Shown: positions 53,514-64,000, counted from the first letter of the stretch. The stretch is 64,000 bases of DNA from Astropecten irregularis (GCA_963971285.1 OZ020247.1:13474614-13538613); one strand, 5' to 3'. Made by a program: numbers and translations. The notes: generated by a model not told the origin, from the letters alone.

Positions 53514-54094
53514 AGCGGCAGGGAGTCTGACATGCGAGGGCGCTGTGCATCACTGGGAGAACCAGCACAAGCCTACGTAGTCCGATAATGTCTGCCCCTA
53601 ACATCTTTCCTTCTATGCAGGTTGGCAAAATAATAAGTAGCCCTTTAGGCTTTAAGAAAGATCCTGCTAGGATCGCAATGTCAGGCCCTCCCAACTTCAA
53701 GCATTTGATATATCATCATTCAGGTCATTTTTATGGTTGATGAGCAGTTTGCAGCAGTAATAATTACTTGTATTGACAGTATTAGAGAAACATCTTAAAA
53801 GGGCGAGCTCCCATTCACATCCTCATACATGTATTATCCTATGAGAATGTATGTCTATTACACAAAAAGTGCTACCACAATTTGAGGCCAGGTCTAGAAA
53901 TGTTCCCTGAGGTCTGTTCCATCAATTTCTTAAGTCAGACCTTGGATGTAGTCGGAGTTGAGAACTCTAATTTGTTCATGATCCATGCTCCTTGTCTATA
54001 GGTCCATACCAATACCAACTGCCAACAAGGGAACCAACCACTATGCTAGTGATCTTGAGCTGAGGCTGTAAGTTTTTTGCCAATGTCGTTTTTG

Positions 54095-54100
54095 AATAAA
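54095..54100 (+). promoter_or_regulatory. Candidate STK36 polyadenylation signal
   Basis: AATAAA about 580 bp after the stop codon, the first exact hexamer seen downstream. No transcript evidence; another AATAAA lies near 55267. Confidence 0.3.
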
Positions 54101-54814
54101 GCAGGGTCACACACTTTAGTGGTAGACTGCTCCAATGCTGTATTTGGCACATCACAACTACCTTTTTGCAGATCAGATTAGAAACAAAAACTCAACAAGA
54201 AAGCCACATTACACAGCTGCCCATAATGAACCTTGCCTGTAATAACATTCTGCATCACGTGTCTTTCATGTCTGTAAAAAATAATGATAATAATATTCAG
54301 GCAATGTACAGATTGCATCACAGATAAACCACTGAACTATGTATGCTGCTGTAAATTTTGCCCAAACATTCTCTGCTACGGTTTATAGTGATACAAATTT
54401 TTCCCTATTTGCCAAAAAAATGTTCCCCGTATTACTATAATATCAGCAGTTGCCTAGAATTTTAAAGATGCATTCTACAGTACTAAAACTGATACCTTGA
54501 GGGATTATTGTAAATTAATAATTAATGGTACTTAAACAAAAAAATTATAACTTGTGTAAATGATTTGGAGACTGTAAATTTGCATCGCTAAATTATATAG
54601 ACTGTAACATGTGTGTGATAATGTTAGAATTCCGCAAAGGTTTTTTTTTTATCATTATATAATTATTGTGTGCAGACGGTGTTTTATGTGCATGCATGTT
54701 GATGTACATGTAATGGTTTAGATGGATGTACGAGTTATTTTACCAGGATTGGTCATTCCTGGTTTGTTATTTGTGTTATTTCCTCTTCCGTGGAAATATT
54801 TACCTCAGTCCGAG

Positions 54815-55178
54815 TTAAAGGTAGTATCATACTTTGGTTTTTGTCAAAGAAATACAGATTTATGGGCAAAAATATCAAGACATATACAGTAATAGTCATC
54901 TGTGAAAATTTCAGTCCCATACGGTGCCCACTTTTTGAGAAAACAGTGAAAAACAGCCACAGTATTTCTTAAGTCTTTTCTCTTTTATTTTTGATCTTTT
55001 AAAACATCAAAAAGATTTTCGGTCATTGTTTGACTAATTTCTGGATAAATACACCATTTCAGGTGGAACAATTTAACGGTATATCTCTACCACCACCATC
55101 TTCATACCCTGAAAGTTATAGGTAAATCTGTGAACATTTCTGTTTTGGTTTCTTACCAAAGTATGATACTAGCTTTAA
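54815..55178. mobile_element. MITE family B, full copy flanked by TTAA
   Basis: TTAA at 54815-54818 and 55175-55178; ends AGGTAGTATCATACTTTGG and CCAAAGTATGATACTAGCT. Probably within or just past the STK36 3'UTR. 55179-56600 is AT-rich intergenic DNA in which I see no gene. Confidence 0.82.
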
Positions 55179-56604
55179 AGAACACCAGTGACTGTACCAT
55201 TCATTCATGATGGATAATGTATGGTGTCCCAGTCTTGCTGGAAGAACCATATGTATGACATTTAAAAAATAAATCAAATGAAAAAAAAAACAAGATTGAT
55301 ATTCAATTCATATTAATGTGAGAATTATTATTCTTTGCCCTAGTATTTCCCCAGTGAAGCTTTGCTTTGTACATCCATCGTCCTGTGTGCGCTCAAGTGT
55401 TCAAAACTTGGCAAATCAAAATTAGACTGAAGTCATTGAAAGGTGAGCAAAGAAAGAAAAATTGTTTGGAACAGGATTCTAACCTGCAATCCCCGCAATA
55501 TCGTACCGGCATGACTTTCAGAAATCACGTCCGTTTCCCCCAAAAGAAGATAACACTTGGAATCATAACTTTGTGTGCCCCAACAACTTCTGTTTCAGTC
55601 AGAAGATCAGTGATCCTACTGATCCGGATCACCAATTAGTAGCGCATCTTATTGTCCTGCATCGGACGCGGATCTGCAAATCACGGATCTTGAGTGTGAA
55701 ACAAACAGGCCCCCACTTTTTATGCCGTGTTCTGGTTTTGTTTTGCTTATTTTCGTCGATGCTTTGCAGGTTTCTTTCCGCTTCCAACAATTAAAATGCG
55801 AAAGGGGCCTTCCTAAACCAGTTTTACCAGAATTTCCTTTCTCTTACAAGTTACATACAGAATTGCGACTTTGACACGGACCATATATAAATTAGATAAT
55901 TCAAACGAGGAACAAATTTTCTTATCCATCAATTTACCTTTTAATATACATCCATGTACTGTACACTGATATACTATAATATAACCAATATGTGTTCCTG
56001 GGCAGGACTTTTTGCTCTCAAAACAATAAAATATGACTCAATGTTCATATTCACCGATAATACCGGTACTTATTTACACTTCACCTTATGGACAACAGTA
56101 ATTAAACTGTGCCAACAAAAATGGTCCAAAGTGAACAAAATAAAAATAACAAAATAAACAAAATTAGAATATTTTCATCATGTTCATCTGCGATGCATTT
56201 CAAAAATTTTGGAGATTCCTACATAAAATTAATCTGTTCGCTTCTATTATTATTTTTTTTAACCTGTTAACATGATTTGATAAATTGATATAAAGCGAGA
56301 ATTTAAAACCTTGAAAAACTACCCCTGAACCTTTTTTTGTCCGTATAAACCACTTAATGAAATAAAACAAACACGGAATCTAATATTTGTCAGAAGTTTA
56401 AGGCCTAAACATTTCAAAGCACAGATAAATAACATCTTTTCGGACCAATAATAAAAAGTGAACAAATCTCAACAAAACTTTAATAACAATGTTTGGGATA
56501 TTTTGTTCTTTCTGCAAAAACAAATCTACTGATCGAACTAATCTAGCATTTGCGCACCTCACAGTGTACCTATTGGCACCGTGTACTCGGAGAGAGAATG
56601 ACGG

Positions 56605-56705
56605 AACAAGCTAGGTGGCTTACTCAGGCATGTCAGGTGGGATTCGAACCCGCCATCGGATTACTAGTGCAGACATCCTACCACTGGACCTCCGAGCTTG
56701 CATAC
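56605..56705 (-). repeat. Degenerate tRNA-like SINE head
   Basis: On the - strand: GGTCCAGTGGTAGGATGTC, then the B box GGTTCGAATCC. The acceptor arm does not pair, so this is not a working tRNA gene. Confidence 0.5.
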
Positions 56706-56816
56706 ATGTAATGGTCAAGACCAGTCCAAGTTCTGCGGTGGGGACCACAATCATTTTTATGATGGGATATTGTACAGGTGCAGTAGACGTTTGATTGACA
56801 GCAGGCCTTGACCTTT

Positions 56817-57025
56817 GGCCTTTCTCAAAGCTCCGCTCCGGCTTCGTCTCTGTTTTCATAGGCTGAAAATATAGGTTGTGGTTTGCCATTGAAGCTGAAG
56901 CTCTGTTGTCCTTTTCAAACCAGAGAATCTACTTCCTAACTGCAGCCAAAAGCCTCTATTTTGATACCTGTAATTTTGAAATGGATTCACGAAATGAAGG
57001 CGGAGCCGAGCTTTGAGAAAGGCCC
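56817..57025. mobile_element. MITE family G copy
   Basis: GGCCTTTCTCAAAGCTCCGC and CGAGCTTTGAGAAAGGCC are inverted ends; the interior GAAAATATAGGTTGTGG matches the family. Confidence 0.7.
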
Positions 57026-57495
57026 TTGGTCTTGACCTTTTGTTGACCTTGGCCTTGACCATTTGGCTGAGGGCAGGCCTTACATCTGTATCTTACCGCT
57101 GACAATTTTACTCTCTATTGCTTGTGTAACATACTAAATATCAGTCCTTCATTTCACAGAAATCTCCGTAAATTCAAAGAGAAAAGCAGCAGGCCTAGGT
57201 ACCTATAGTTTTCTCCTCTTTTTGTTTATTTTTCTCTTGTATCCAAGTTAGAAAGAAAAGATTCTTAACTACTGATAGGCTCCAAAAATCATTTGAAATA
57301 GTACAATTTGCATTGATTAACAGACACAATTTGTCATTTGTTTCTTCAATTCTGCAGTGTGAAAAAAAAAATTATGTAAATTAAAGAGGCAACTTTTAAA
57401 GATTGCTTTCAGTTTTTTTAGTTCATAAAAACAGTTTTTTTTGCAGTGGTCACCTGGAATTTTGCAGGATGGTAAAGGATCAACTGGCTATCAAT

Positions 57496-57638
57496 GGACC
57501 GTTCCGGCTTTGCTCTTAAGCCCCGCCCACAGGCGTGTTTTACATACAGCTGTGACCGAGGCTTTCGTGGTCACCTGATTAAAAGGCGTCCCCTAATTGG
57601 TCAATGCGCACAGTTTGATTGACAGGCCGGAAGGGTCC
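57496..57638. mobile_element. MITE family D, intact 143-bp copy
   Basis: GGACCGTTCCGG to CCGGAAGGGTCC. It contains an uninterrupted GCTCTTAAGCCCCGCCC, the site that in the copy at 21765 is filled by family E. Confidence 0.8.
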
Positions 57639-57964
57639 ATTAGGAAGATCTGATTCACAAACCTAGCTCGCATTTCACTGTCATACCAATACTGCATGCC
57701 TCTGCTAAGCCAAGTAAAATGGAACCATGCAGATTACTAAGTAAAAATTTCTTATTGGCCTGCCTACAGAAAAGTGACTGAGACATCTGACCTGCTACCA
57801 CAAAATGAGTAGAAAGTGGCACAAAATGTGCTTTGAAACAATGTGCAATTCTTGGGCACTAGATTCCTCCATCTGATGGAACTCGAGTTTACTTGAGGAT
57901 ATGGTAATAGTATGAGGACCACAGAGTTGTCTCTGCTTGTCTTTGACCGGGTAAGTGAAACCTA

Positions 57965-58113
57965 GGGCCGATTTCACTAACGCTTTGCGATCATCACTAA
58001 AGCCCAAATCCATCGCTAAACGGAAAATTACTATGCAAAGTAGCGATCGATTTTCCGTTTAGCGATGCATTTGGGCTTTAGCGATGATCACAAAGCGTTA
58101 GTGAAATTGGCCC
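57965..58113. repeat. Foldback hairpin element, about 150 bp
   Basis: GGGCCGATTTCACTAACGC pairs with GCGTTAGTGAAATTGGCCC, and the inner arms pair through AAAGCCCAAAT, ATCGCTAAACGGAAAA and their complements. The loop is about 20 bases. A looser element with ends like GGATTTCACAAAGC follows at 58117-58262. Confidence 0.65.
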
Positions 58114-58642
58114 CAGGGCTGGATTTCACAAAGCAATAAGGTCAATCTTTAAGCCGAGTTGTTGAAATCACCATAGTGACTTTGTATTGTGACATCACAA
58201 CTTTGTCCAGCAGATTAGGACCGACTTCCGCTCAAGATTAATCTTAGAGCTTTGTAAAATTGACTACAGCAGTCTGGGGACTTTCTACTTATTTTCTGTT
58301 GCCAGGTTGTGTAAACATGGCACCCTTATAACATGTCATAGAGCACCAGACTGCCTGACATGCAAACATTATCATACAAGACGGAAACCTTTTAAAAAAG
58401 TTTCTATCGATTTTGCAACAGGCTTGTCGAGGGTTCTCCATCCATCACAGGTGAGAGCTGCGTCCCCGCTTGTCAAGATTCCCAGCCTAAGAATCAGGCA
58501 CTGCAAGCAGACGACCCTACTTGAAGCTCTGCTAACACCAGCCGTCCTCTTCGCATCATTTCTCTTGCTCTACAAACTTTTAGTTAGAGTGAGGATGAGA
58601 CTCGATAGACGCAGTCGACAAGGGTACAGGTTGTTTTTTCTT

Positions 58643-58767
58643 TTAACGGAATGCAAACCAGAGTATGAAGAGGATACAGACGGCTATGACTCCAGCTAGG
58701 ATGAGGGAATCCCTCCGTTTCTTCAGGTTGATTCTCTGCACCAGGCTGTTGATGACGGGGAAACGAT
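58643..58767 (-). CDS. GOSR1: GOSR1 coding exon 7 (residues 203-243) with stop
   Basis: Encodes RFPVINSLVQRINLKKRRDS and the C-terminal membrane anchor, then R and TAA. The acceptor is AATCAG. The asparagine before RFP is split across the junction. Confidence 0.93.
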
Positions 58768-61700
58768 CTGATTGAAGAACACAGTGTCAGGGAAAAAACA
58801 ATGCAGAATTGGGCTAGACGAACAAGTATTTCAGGTAAGACTTAAAGCTATGCATGGTGGAAGTACTACAGTAAGGTAGGTTTGCAGTGACACTCTACTG
58901 AGGACGAATAGAGCACAATGTTCGGAACGTCGAGTTAATGCCATTGGTTCTTCTTGGAACCACACTTTCTCACAGAAGAGATTACATGGTGTTACCGCAA
59001 GCCAACCTTATTTAAGTATCTTGTCACATGGATTAATCAAGCCAATTGGGGCAAGATTTGCTGAGTGAAGCCCCGTGGGATGCAGGCAAAATGAAACCAT
59101 TTATTATCTTTTAGTACAAGTGCACATTCTAATATATATTTTTTTAAATAATATTATCACTTTTATCATTCTAATTTTTTTTTCTTTATCACTTTTGTCA
59201 TTAAAACACTTCTGACTTGTCTTTAGTGTTTTAATTCTTAGTTGGTTTGAAACTTCCTATTTCTTTTTGGGAAACATGATTGATTGACAAAAAAACACAT
59301 TCAAATTCCATTTGGACATGTTGGTGCAAAACATTAATGCAATGGATGCCCACCCAACAGATGTTGTCATTGCAGCACTGGTGCCCTCCATAGGTCAAAT
59401 ACAGTACTGTATAGCTAATGCAGATGCCACATAGGGCATTTACACGAAGCTCAGGCTCAGACTCCAGCTCTGTCATCCATGTGGCATGTGCTGAAAATAT
59501 AGGTTGTGGGTTTTCTATTGAAGCTGAAGCTCTGTTTTCATTTTCAATCCAGAGAATCTACTTCACAACCGCAGTCAAAAGGATTCACGAAATGGAGCCA
59601 GAGCCGGAGCCTCCGTTTCATAAACCCCCTTAGTGTACAGTGATGTATCAGTGTGGACAGGCAAAAGCACACAGCAATAATTAAATGTTCATCCTAGGGC
59701 AACATTCAGCACATTGACAAGGATACTGGCCATGTTGGTCACGCCGTTAGTGATCTTCTTCAGCGTTCCTCGCTGTGACATCAGGTTCTCCTTGGTAGCT
59801 ATGGCAACTCTGTACAACCAAAAGAGCAACAAAACAAAAGACTCTTCAAACTATCTCTCAACAACAGAAGAACAGTTGAAAACGGTTACATTTGAAAAAA
59901 AAGGCATACCAATGTCTGTACACATAAAATGGGATGGTGCCAAATTTGGTTATACTTTTACAGTCAATGGGTTTTCCTGTTCTTGTTTTTTCTGAATGGC
60001 GCAGGCTGGGAACGATGGTAGATTGTGTAACTGAACATGCTGATCGTATGGAATATGCACAGTACATTTCTTACCCTATTGTCTCGTCTGCGATTCTGTC
60101 AGCACTGAAACAAAGAAAGGAGATATAACAAATATTTTGATGTATCATTAATACCAATATAAACCAAAGCGACCAAACTTAAAGCCAACACTATCTTAAA
60201 TGATCCTTATATAGCGGTAAGTGAGTGGTCTCGTGGCTTCTGACTGCAAAACGAACAAAGATAATTGACTATTAGGGACACCACTATAAACATAAGGCTG
60301 GTTAGCTCAGTTGGTTAGAGTGCCGGTACAGTATTCCAGAGGTTGCTGGTTCGAATCTCACTCCTGTCAATATTTTCGTTGTCCACTTTTCATTGACTTT
60401 TGAAGATCATTTCTTCCATGATGCATGGATAAGAATGGACCTTGGTGGATTAAAACTCAAAACTGGAGAGGACGATGCCAAGGTTTAGGTTAGGGGCAAA
60501 GTGTCAAGCCATGATCACAGAGGTGCTGGCCCCCTTGAGTAGGACCAAGACTCACTTTCTAATGTGCTCATTCTCCTTCAGGTAAAGATCCGTCCTTCGG
60601 TTCAGGCCCGAGGAGTTCTTGTAGGAGTCGATCTCCCGCCGGACCGAGCCCAGCAGGTCCTCCCGCTCACGGCACGCCGAGATGTTGGCCTGGGTCTTCT
60701 TGAACTCGTGCCGGTAGTCCTGCAAGATGTCCCGATGGCGCTGGAGAGTGTGCAGGAGGGCAGCACTTGGTGAGGTGGAGGAAACACTGGTGGCGTAGTC
60801 TGCCATTTTGTCGTTGATGTCCGACAACTGAATGAAAAAAAAAAAAAACACCAAAGAAAATAAGAATCAATATTAATAATAACAACAGCCTTTGACAGCC
60901 TTTTTTAGTCTTTGAAAAAGATCCTGCTGTGATCGAAACGTCAGGCCCTCCTAACTCCAAGCATTTTATGAATTTCAGATCATTATTTTGATTGAAGAGC
61001 AGTTTGCATCTGTTTATGACATGTAGGCCTATACTTAGATTAATAACAAGAACAGGTATTCATATCGAGGCTTATTTCTGACAAGATCAAAGCAGCAACA
61101 AATTGTTCAGACAAACAGCAAGAAAAAGGCATGGGTTACTAGAACAAAGGAGCATTATTCAGATATTGAAGGGGACAGAGTTCTACAGGTTTGGACCAAC
61201 CCTAGAAAAGGAAAGACCCAGTAACGTCAAAACTATATTACCAGTACTACATGTACACTAAAAGTGACTAAAAGATGCTGTAACCACATACCCGAGATAG
61301 TAGCCTGTCAATCTCCATTGCCATAGTGTCAAACATTCTCTCACTATTAGATGCATTGAGTAGGGGAGATGTGTCCATTGAACTGGGTACAAGAAGAAAG
61401 AAAACGATTCAAAAATTAATAAAATGAAATATCCTACAATATGACATATTCACTAACTCTGGATCAAATTCAGACATTGATAAGTTACCATGGTTACAGT
61501 GGCCAGTCTATATTACAGGGGTCGATTTCTCAAAGTCCTACAATCGATGTATGTATGGAGTTACGAAGGATAACCCATTGTTTCCTACATACGGCTGCAT
61601 TGCATCACAAGTCCTACGATTGATAGTATAAAGTTATGAGTTTGGTGAAATCGACCCCAGAGTCCTTAAAATCCCAGCAATACTTTGGAAGGGATTTCAG

Positions 61701-63107
61701 AAAGTCAGGGGCAAGCATTTCTTAGGAAGCTTCCTAACGTCTAATTCTACCTCTGTGCTGATATTCATCAAAGCCTGTTCCGCATAATGAGAGAAATCGG
61801 TGCTGTGTCTCCATAAGTGAACGGTTCTTGCTAGGTGTTCCTACTTACCCGACATCTCTCTCATGGTGAGCGCTGAAACTTGTCCCAAGCTTGCTGAAAG
61901 ACACCAGCTTCAGGTCGATCTCATTCTCAACTTGCCTGGCTTGCTTCCGCAAATCTGTGAATGCAAGTAAATTTTGTAATGCTTTTAAAACTACAGTCCC
62001 TACTTAAATGGTATTAGGGCCAGGGCCAGGGCTTAATTAATGTTAAGCAGGTATATGTGTACATGTAGTTTAGTCACTACACTTTCTGAAAGTCCATGCT
62101 TGTCAAGCATGATAAGGATTATTTTCAGACTCCCAAGTAATTTCCTTAAAAAATCAAGGCCCTGCCCTCTTTTCACAAATTAAACCTTGCTAAGTAATAT
62201 AAAGTTGACATCACATCTGGTCAACATATTTAGGTGAGTAAGTTTACTGATGTAGAAGCCATGTCTGAAAATAATCCTTGTGCCTTAGCACACTAACCCC
62301 TGACCCAGTGGCGGAGGAGAAATTCAAAATTGAAAGGTAAAAAATACTTTGGTTTCATTCTAATCTAAACAGGGTGCCATTAACCATTGATTGCAATGAC
62401 CATCATTATTACATTTATTACGCGCCTTTTCTTTAAGTTACAAAGCGTTGGCTACAACGTTATCGGATTGCCGGTATTCATCGGCGCCCTCGGCTGCCAG
62501 CAATACCGGCAATCCATTATGATTACGGAGCCTGAGATCAAAAGTGACTGATTTGAGTGGAGGGTGGAAAACCAGAGAAAAACCCTCGTAGCATAGATTA
62601 GGAGAGAACTAACGCACAACTCTACTCACAAATGACCCAGGCGGGATTCGAACCTGGGCCACATTGGTGAGAGGCGCGGCGAGTGCCTAACGCACTTTGC
62701 CACCTGCTATGCCCCCTCAGGGGAGGAAGGAAAGACCTGCCTCCATGTCTGACCATGGAGGAAGGATAGCTCCATGGTCTGACCATGGAGCTATAAAACA
62801 GTGTCTCCGATCCATGGTCTTACTACTGTGAGTCAGTGAGTGAATACGTGTGCACTGTTTTTTATACGCATAACAAGTGTGCAGTGACAAATGCCACCAA
62901 CACTGTTTACCACGATCTGATCGGAAAATTGGCGTTCTCCCTACATCAATACAACGACATATTCACGCAAATGAATCTAAGGAATGATTTCAGAGCGATG
63001 ATTGTCTTTTCGTAACTAATACTTCGAGATGAAATAGTTTTTAAGTCATACGAATACAAAACTCCAACGTGTCGGCATTTACCTTCCCACTGATTCCCAG
63101 TCGCCAT
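58643..63107 (-). CDS. GOSR1: GOSR1 (GS28 Golgi SNARE), whole gene, 7 coding exons
   Basis: Golgi SNAP receptor complex member 1 is a tail-anchored Qb-SNARE of the cis/medial Golgi that drives ER-to-Golgi and intra-Golgi vesicle fusion. The seven exons total 732 nt, a 243-residue protein, close to the roughly 250 residues of the vertebrate protein. Residues 1-43 hold LRKQARQVENEIDLKLVSFS; 44-74 hold the conserved PLLN and RMFDTMAMEIDRLLSR; 75-164 hold the HTLQRHRDILQDYRHEFKKT block. Residues 165-210 are the SNARE motif, with Q187 of MSQRG the probable zero-layer glutamine. A single C-terminal membrane span LILAGVIAVCILFILWFAF ends the protein. All junctions are GT-AG and in phase. The gene faces STK36 tail to tail. 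Confidence 0.96.
59433..59629. mobile_element. MITE family G copy in GOSR1 intron 6
   Basis: AGGGCATTTACACGAAGCTC and CCTCCGTTTCATAAACCCCC are the ends; the interior GAAAATATAGGTTGTGG is shared. 58768-59432 is otherwise plain intron. Confidence 0.65.
59727..59809 (-). CDS. GOSR1: GOSR1 coding exon 6 (residues 175-202)
   Basis: Encodes VAIATKENLMSQRGTLKKIT and NGVTNMA, the centre of the SNARE helix. Acceptor TTGTACAG, donor GTATCC. Confidence 0.93.
60075..60104 (-). CDS. GOSR1: GOSR1 coding exon 5, 30-nt microexon (residues 165-174)
   Basis: Encodes ADRIADETI between split asparagine and glycine codons. The acceptor TTGTTTCAG and donor GTAAGA are both strong, and the residues align to SDRLIEETI of vertebrate GS28. 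Confidence 0.9.
60190..60410 (+). mobile_element. tRNA-derived SINE, family T, in GOSR1 intron 4
   Basis: Head TATCTTAAATGATCCTTATA, GGCTTCTGACTGC and GATAATTGACTATTAGGGAC; tRNA part TAGCTCAGTTGGTTAGAGTG with B box GGTTCGAATCTC. It lies antisense to GOSR1. Confidence 0.72.
60556..60827 (-). CDS. GOSR1: GOSR1 coding exon 4 (residues 75-164)
   Basis: Encodes LSDINDKMADYATSVSS, LHTLQRHRDILQDYRHEFKK, REREDLLGSVRREIDSYKNS and LYLKENEHIR. Acceptor CATTCAG, donor GTGAGT. Confidence 0.95.
61292..61382 (-). CDS. GOSR1: GOSR1 coding exon 3 (residues 44-74)
   Basis: Encodes SMDTSPLLNASNSERMFDTM and AMEIDRLLSR. Acceptor TACCCAG, donor GTATGT. Confidence 0.94.
61518..61658. mobile_element. MITE family C copy in GOSR1 intron 2
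   Basis: GGGGTCGATTTCTCAAAG and TTTGGTGAAATCGACCCC are the ends; GAGTTACGAAGGATAACCC lies inside. Confidence 0.7.
61849..61954 (-). CDS. GOSR1: GOSR1 coding exon 2 (residues 9-43)
   Basis: Encodes LRKQARQVENEIDLKLVSFS and KLGTSFSAHHERDV. Acceptor ATTCACAG, donor GTAAGT. Confidence 0.95.
62400..62715 (-). mobile_element. tRNA-derived SINE in GOSR1 intron 1
   Basis: On the - strand a tRNA-like head (AGGTGGCAAAGTGCGTTAGG, B box GGTTCGAATCCC) is followed by GGGTTTTTCTCTGGTTTTCC and a palindromic GGATTGCCGGTATT block, ending near ATAAATGTAATAATG. Confidence 0.6.
62735..62832. repeat. CCATGTCTGACCATGG repeat cluster
   Basis: Three to four overlapping inverted copies of CCATGGTCTGACC within 100 bp, related to the repeat at 1-112. 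Confidence 0.45.
63083..63107 (-). CDS. GOSR1: GOSR1 coding exon 1 (residues 1-8)
   Basis: A 25-nt coding part, MATGNQWE plus one base of an aspartate codon, with donor GTAAAT. It joins exon 2 to read QWEDLRKQARQ, as in the vertebrate protein, which fixes the start. Confidence 0.92.
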
Positions 63108-63110
63108 TTT
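63100..63110 (-). promoter_or_regulatory. YY1-like motif over the GOSR1 start codon
   Basis: AAAATGGCGAC on the - strand differs by one base from the YY1 consensus AANATGGCGGC, which in many animals overlaps the ATG of housekeeping genes. A functional role is inference. Confidence 0.4.
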
Positions 63111-63179
63111 GCTGTGTGTACATGAATACCGCCCTCTGTTGGCGACAGGAAGCTTTGAAATTCGGAATTTAATTTATTA

Positions 63180-63540
63180 TGTGTTTTAATTTAATAATTA
63201 GGGCGCCCTTTTTTATCAGTGGTTCTCATTTCCGACCGACCCATATTTTGGGCTCCGACCGAAGAAAAAAAAAACTTTTTTGCCGCCGACCCTGTAATAT
63301 AAATTCAAGAAAAAATAAAATAGAATTCCAGAATTTCGGAGACAAATTTTGCCAATTACAATCAATAGCCTACATTTTCATACTTTCTATCACAGAAATA
63401 AATAATAAAAAGAAATATTCAAACGAGATTAAAGTGAATACAATGAACATTTCTCAACATTTTCTTTAGGTTTTTGTGTATTCAGACAGATTTTTTTTTT
63501 CGACCGACCGACCCTCCGGTCCCTCAAGTTGAAAAAGAAA
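63180..63540. repeat. Unclassified repeat-like block with CCGACCGACC motifs
   Basis: CGACCGACCC occurs near both ends (about 63233 and 63505) around an AT-rich body. No terminal structure could be settled. It lies upstream of GOSR1. Confidence 0.25.
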
Positions 63541-63599
63541 ATAATGAAAACCACAGTTATAAAACATGAAGGATGGTTTTGATCTTACTCCGAGATCCG

Positions 63600-63775
63600 C
63601 GGTTTCGGGTCTTTGTTTTACTACTTTCTGGATAAATACATGATCATTTTCATCATTCGGAACTATTTTAACAGTATCTTAAAAATCTACCAGCACTATG
63701 CATCTTCACCCCTGAAGTGAAGTTACACGTAATCTGTGGACATTGGGTATCTTACCAATCCTGTATTGTACCTTT
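63600..63775. repeat. MITE family B, diverged half copy
   Basis: Keeps GGATAAATAC, AATCTGTGGACATT and ACCAATCCTGTATTGTACC, ending CTTTAAA. 63776-64000 shows nothing I recognise. Confidence 0.4.
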
Positions 63776-64000
63776 AAATTTGTTTTCTTTTAATAATCAT
63801 CATACTGATGATCATGTAATTGTCCCTTTAATTCCACTGAGTTTGTAATTAAAACGATAATTATAAGCAATCTTTTCTAGACGAGCTTGTAGAAAGAATT
63901 TTCTAAACTCTTCCGAAACAAAATTTCAATTTTTAGACGTAATCTTTTACTGCATCCTTGAATTGAGAAGAAACAAAATTAGTCGTCACTTTTGTGCAAG

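Noticed and set aside
58307..58699. 130-residue + strand frame
   Set aside because: It overlaps GOSR1 exon 7 on the opposite strand, has no family features and crosses intergenic repeats.

Overview
The window is animal nuclear DNA: long spliced genes with GT-AG introns, two almost unmutated BEL/Pao LTR retrotransposon insertions, several families of short inverted-repeat elements (MITEs), tRNA-derived SINEs and a dead LINE. Repeat style, BEL/Pao load and strong protein conservation to vertebrates suggest an invertebrate deuterostome, perhaps an echinoderm. This is inference; no species can be named from the sequence alone.

Two protein-coding genes are complete and converge tail to tail. On the + strand, 2407-53513 is STK36 (Fused kinase): 31 coding exons whose splice phases all agree, giving a 1355-residue protein with an N-terminal kinase domain and C-terminal armadillo/HEAT-like repeats. 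On the - strand, 63107-58643 is GOSR1 (GS28), a Golgi Qb-SNARE: seven coding exons, 243 residues. The 5.1 kb between the two 3' ends holds only repeats.

Region by region: 1-2406 is upstream DNA with small repeats and a foldback hairpin. STK36 intron 1 (2491-17448) carries two BEL/Pao elements in tandem sharing three LTRs, antisense to the gene. Exons 2-7 encode the rest of the kinase domain. Intron 7 (21450-27235) holds nested MITEs, an antisense RING/TRIM-like gene broken by a 418-bp palindrome, and a LINE remnant sitting inside a MITE. Intron 15 holds a second, different BEL/Pao element ending only 25 bp before exon 16. Intron 26 holds a 1.1-kb inverted-repeat element with a 9-bp target duplication. 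The two BEL insertions make up about 21.2 kb of the 51.1-kb STK36 coding span, yet the exon chain is undamaged.

STK36 is a Hedgehog/cilium-associated kinase and GOSR1 acts in ER-Golgi and intra-Golgi fusion; nothing links their functions beyond being neighbours. I found no bacterial-type system, CRISPR array or clear new gene system. The most unusual content is the mobile-element architecture: nested insertions whose uninterrupted counterparts can also be read here, and mobile elements that supply start and stop codons to a broken antisense gene.
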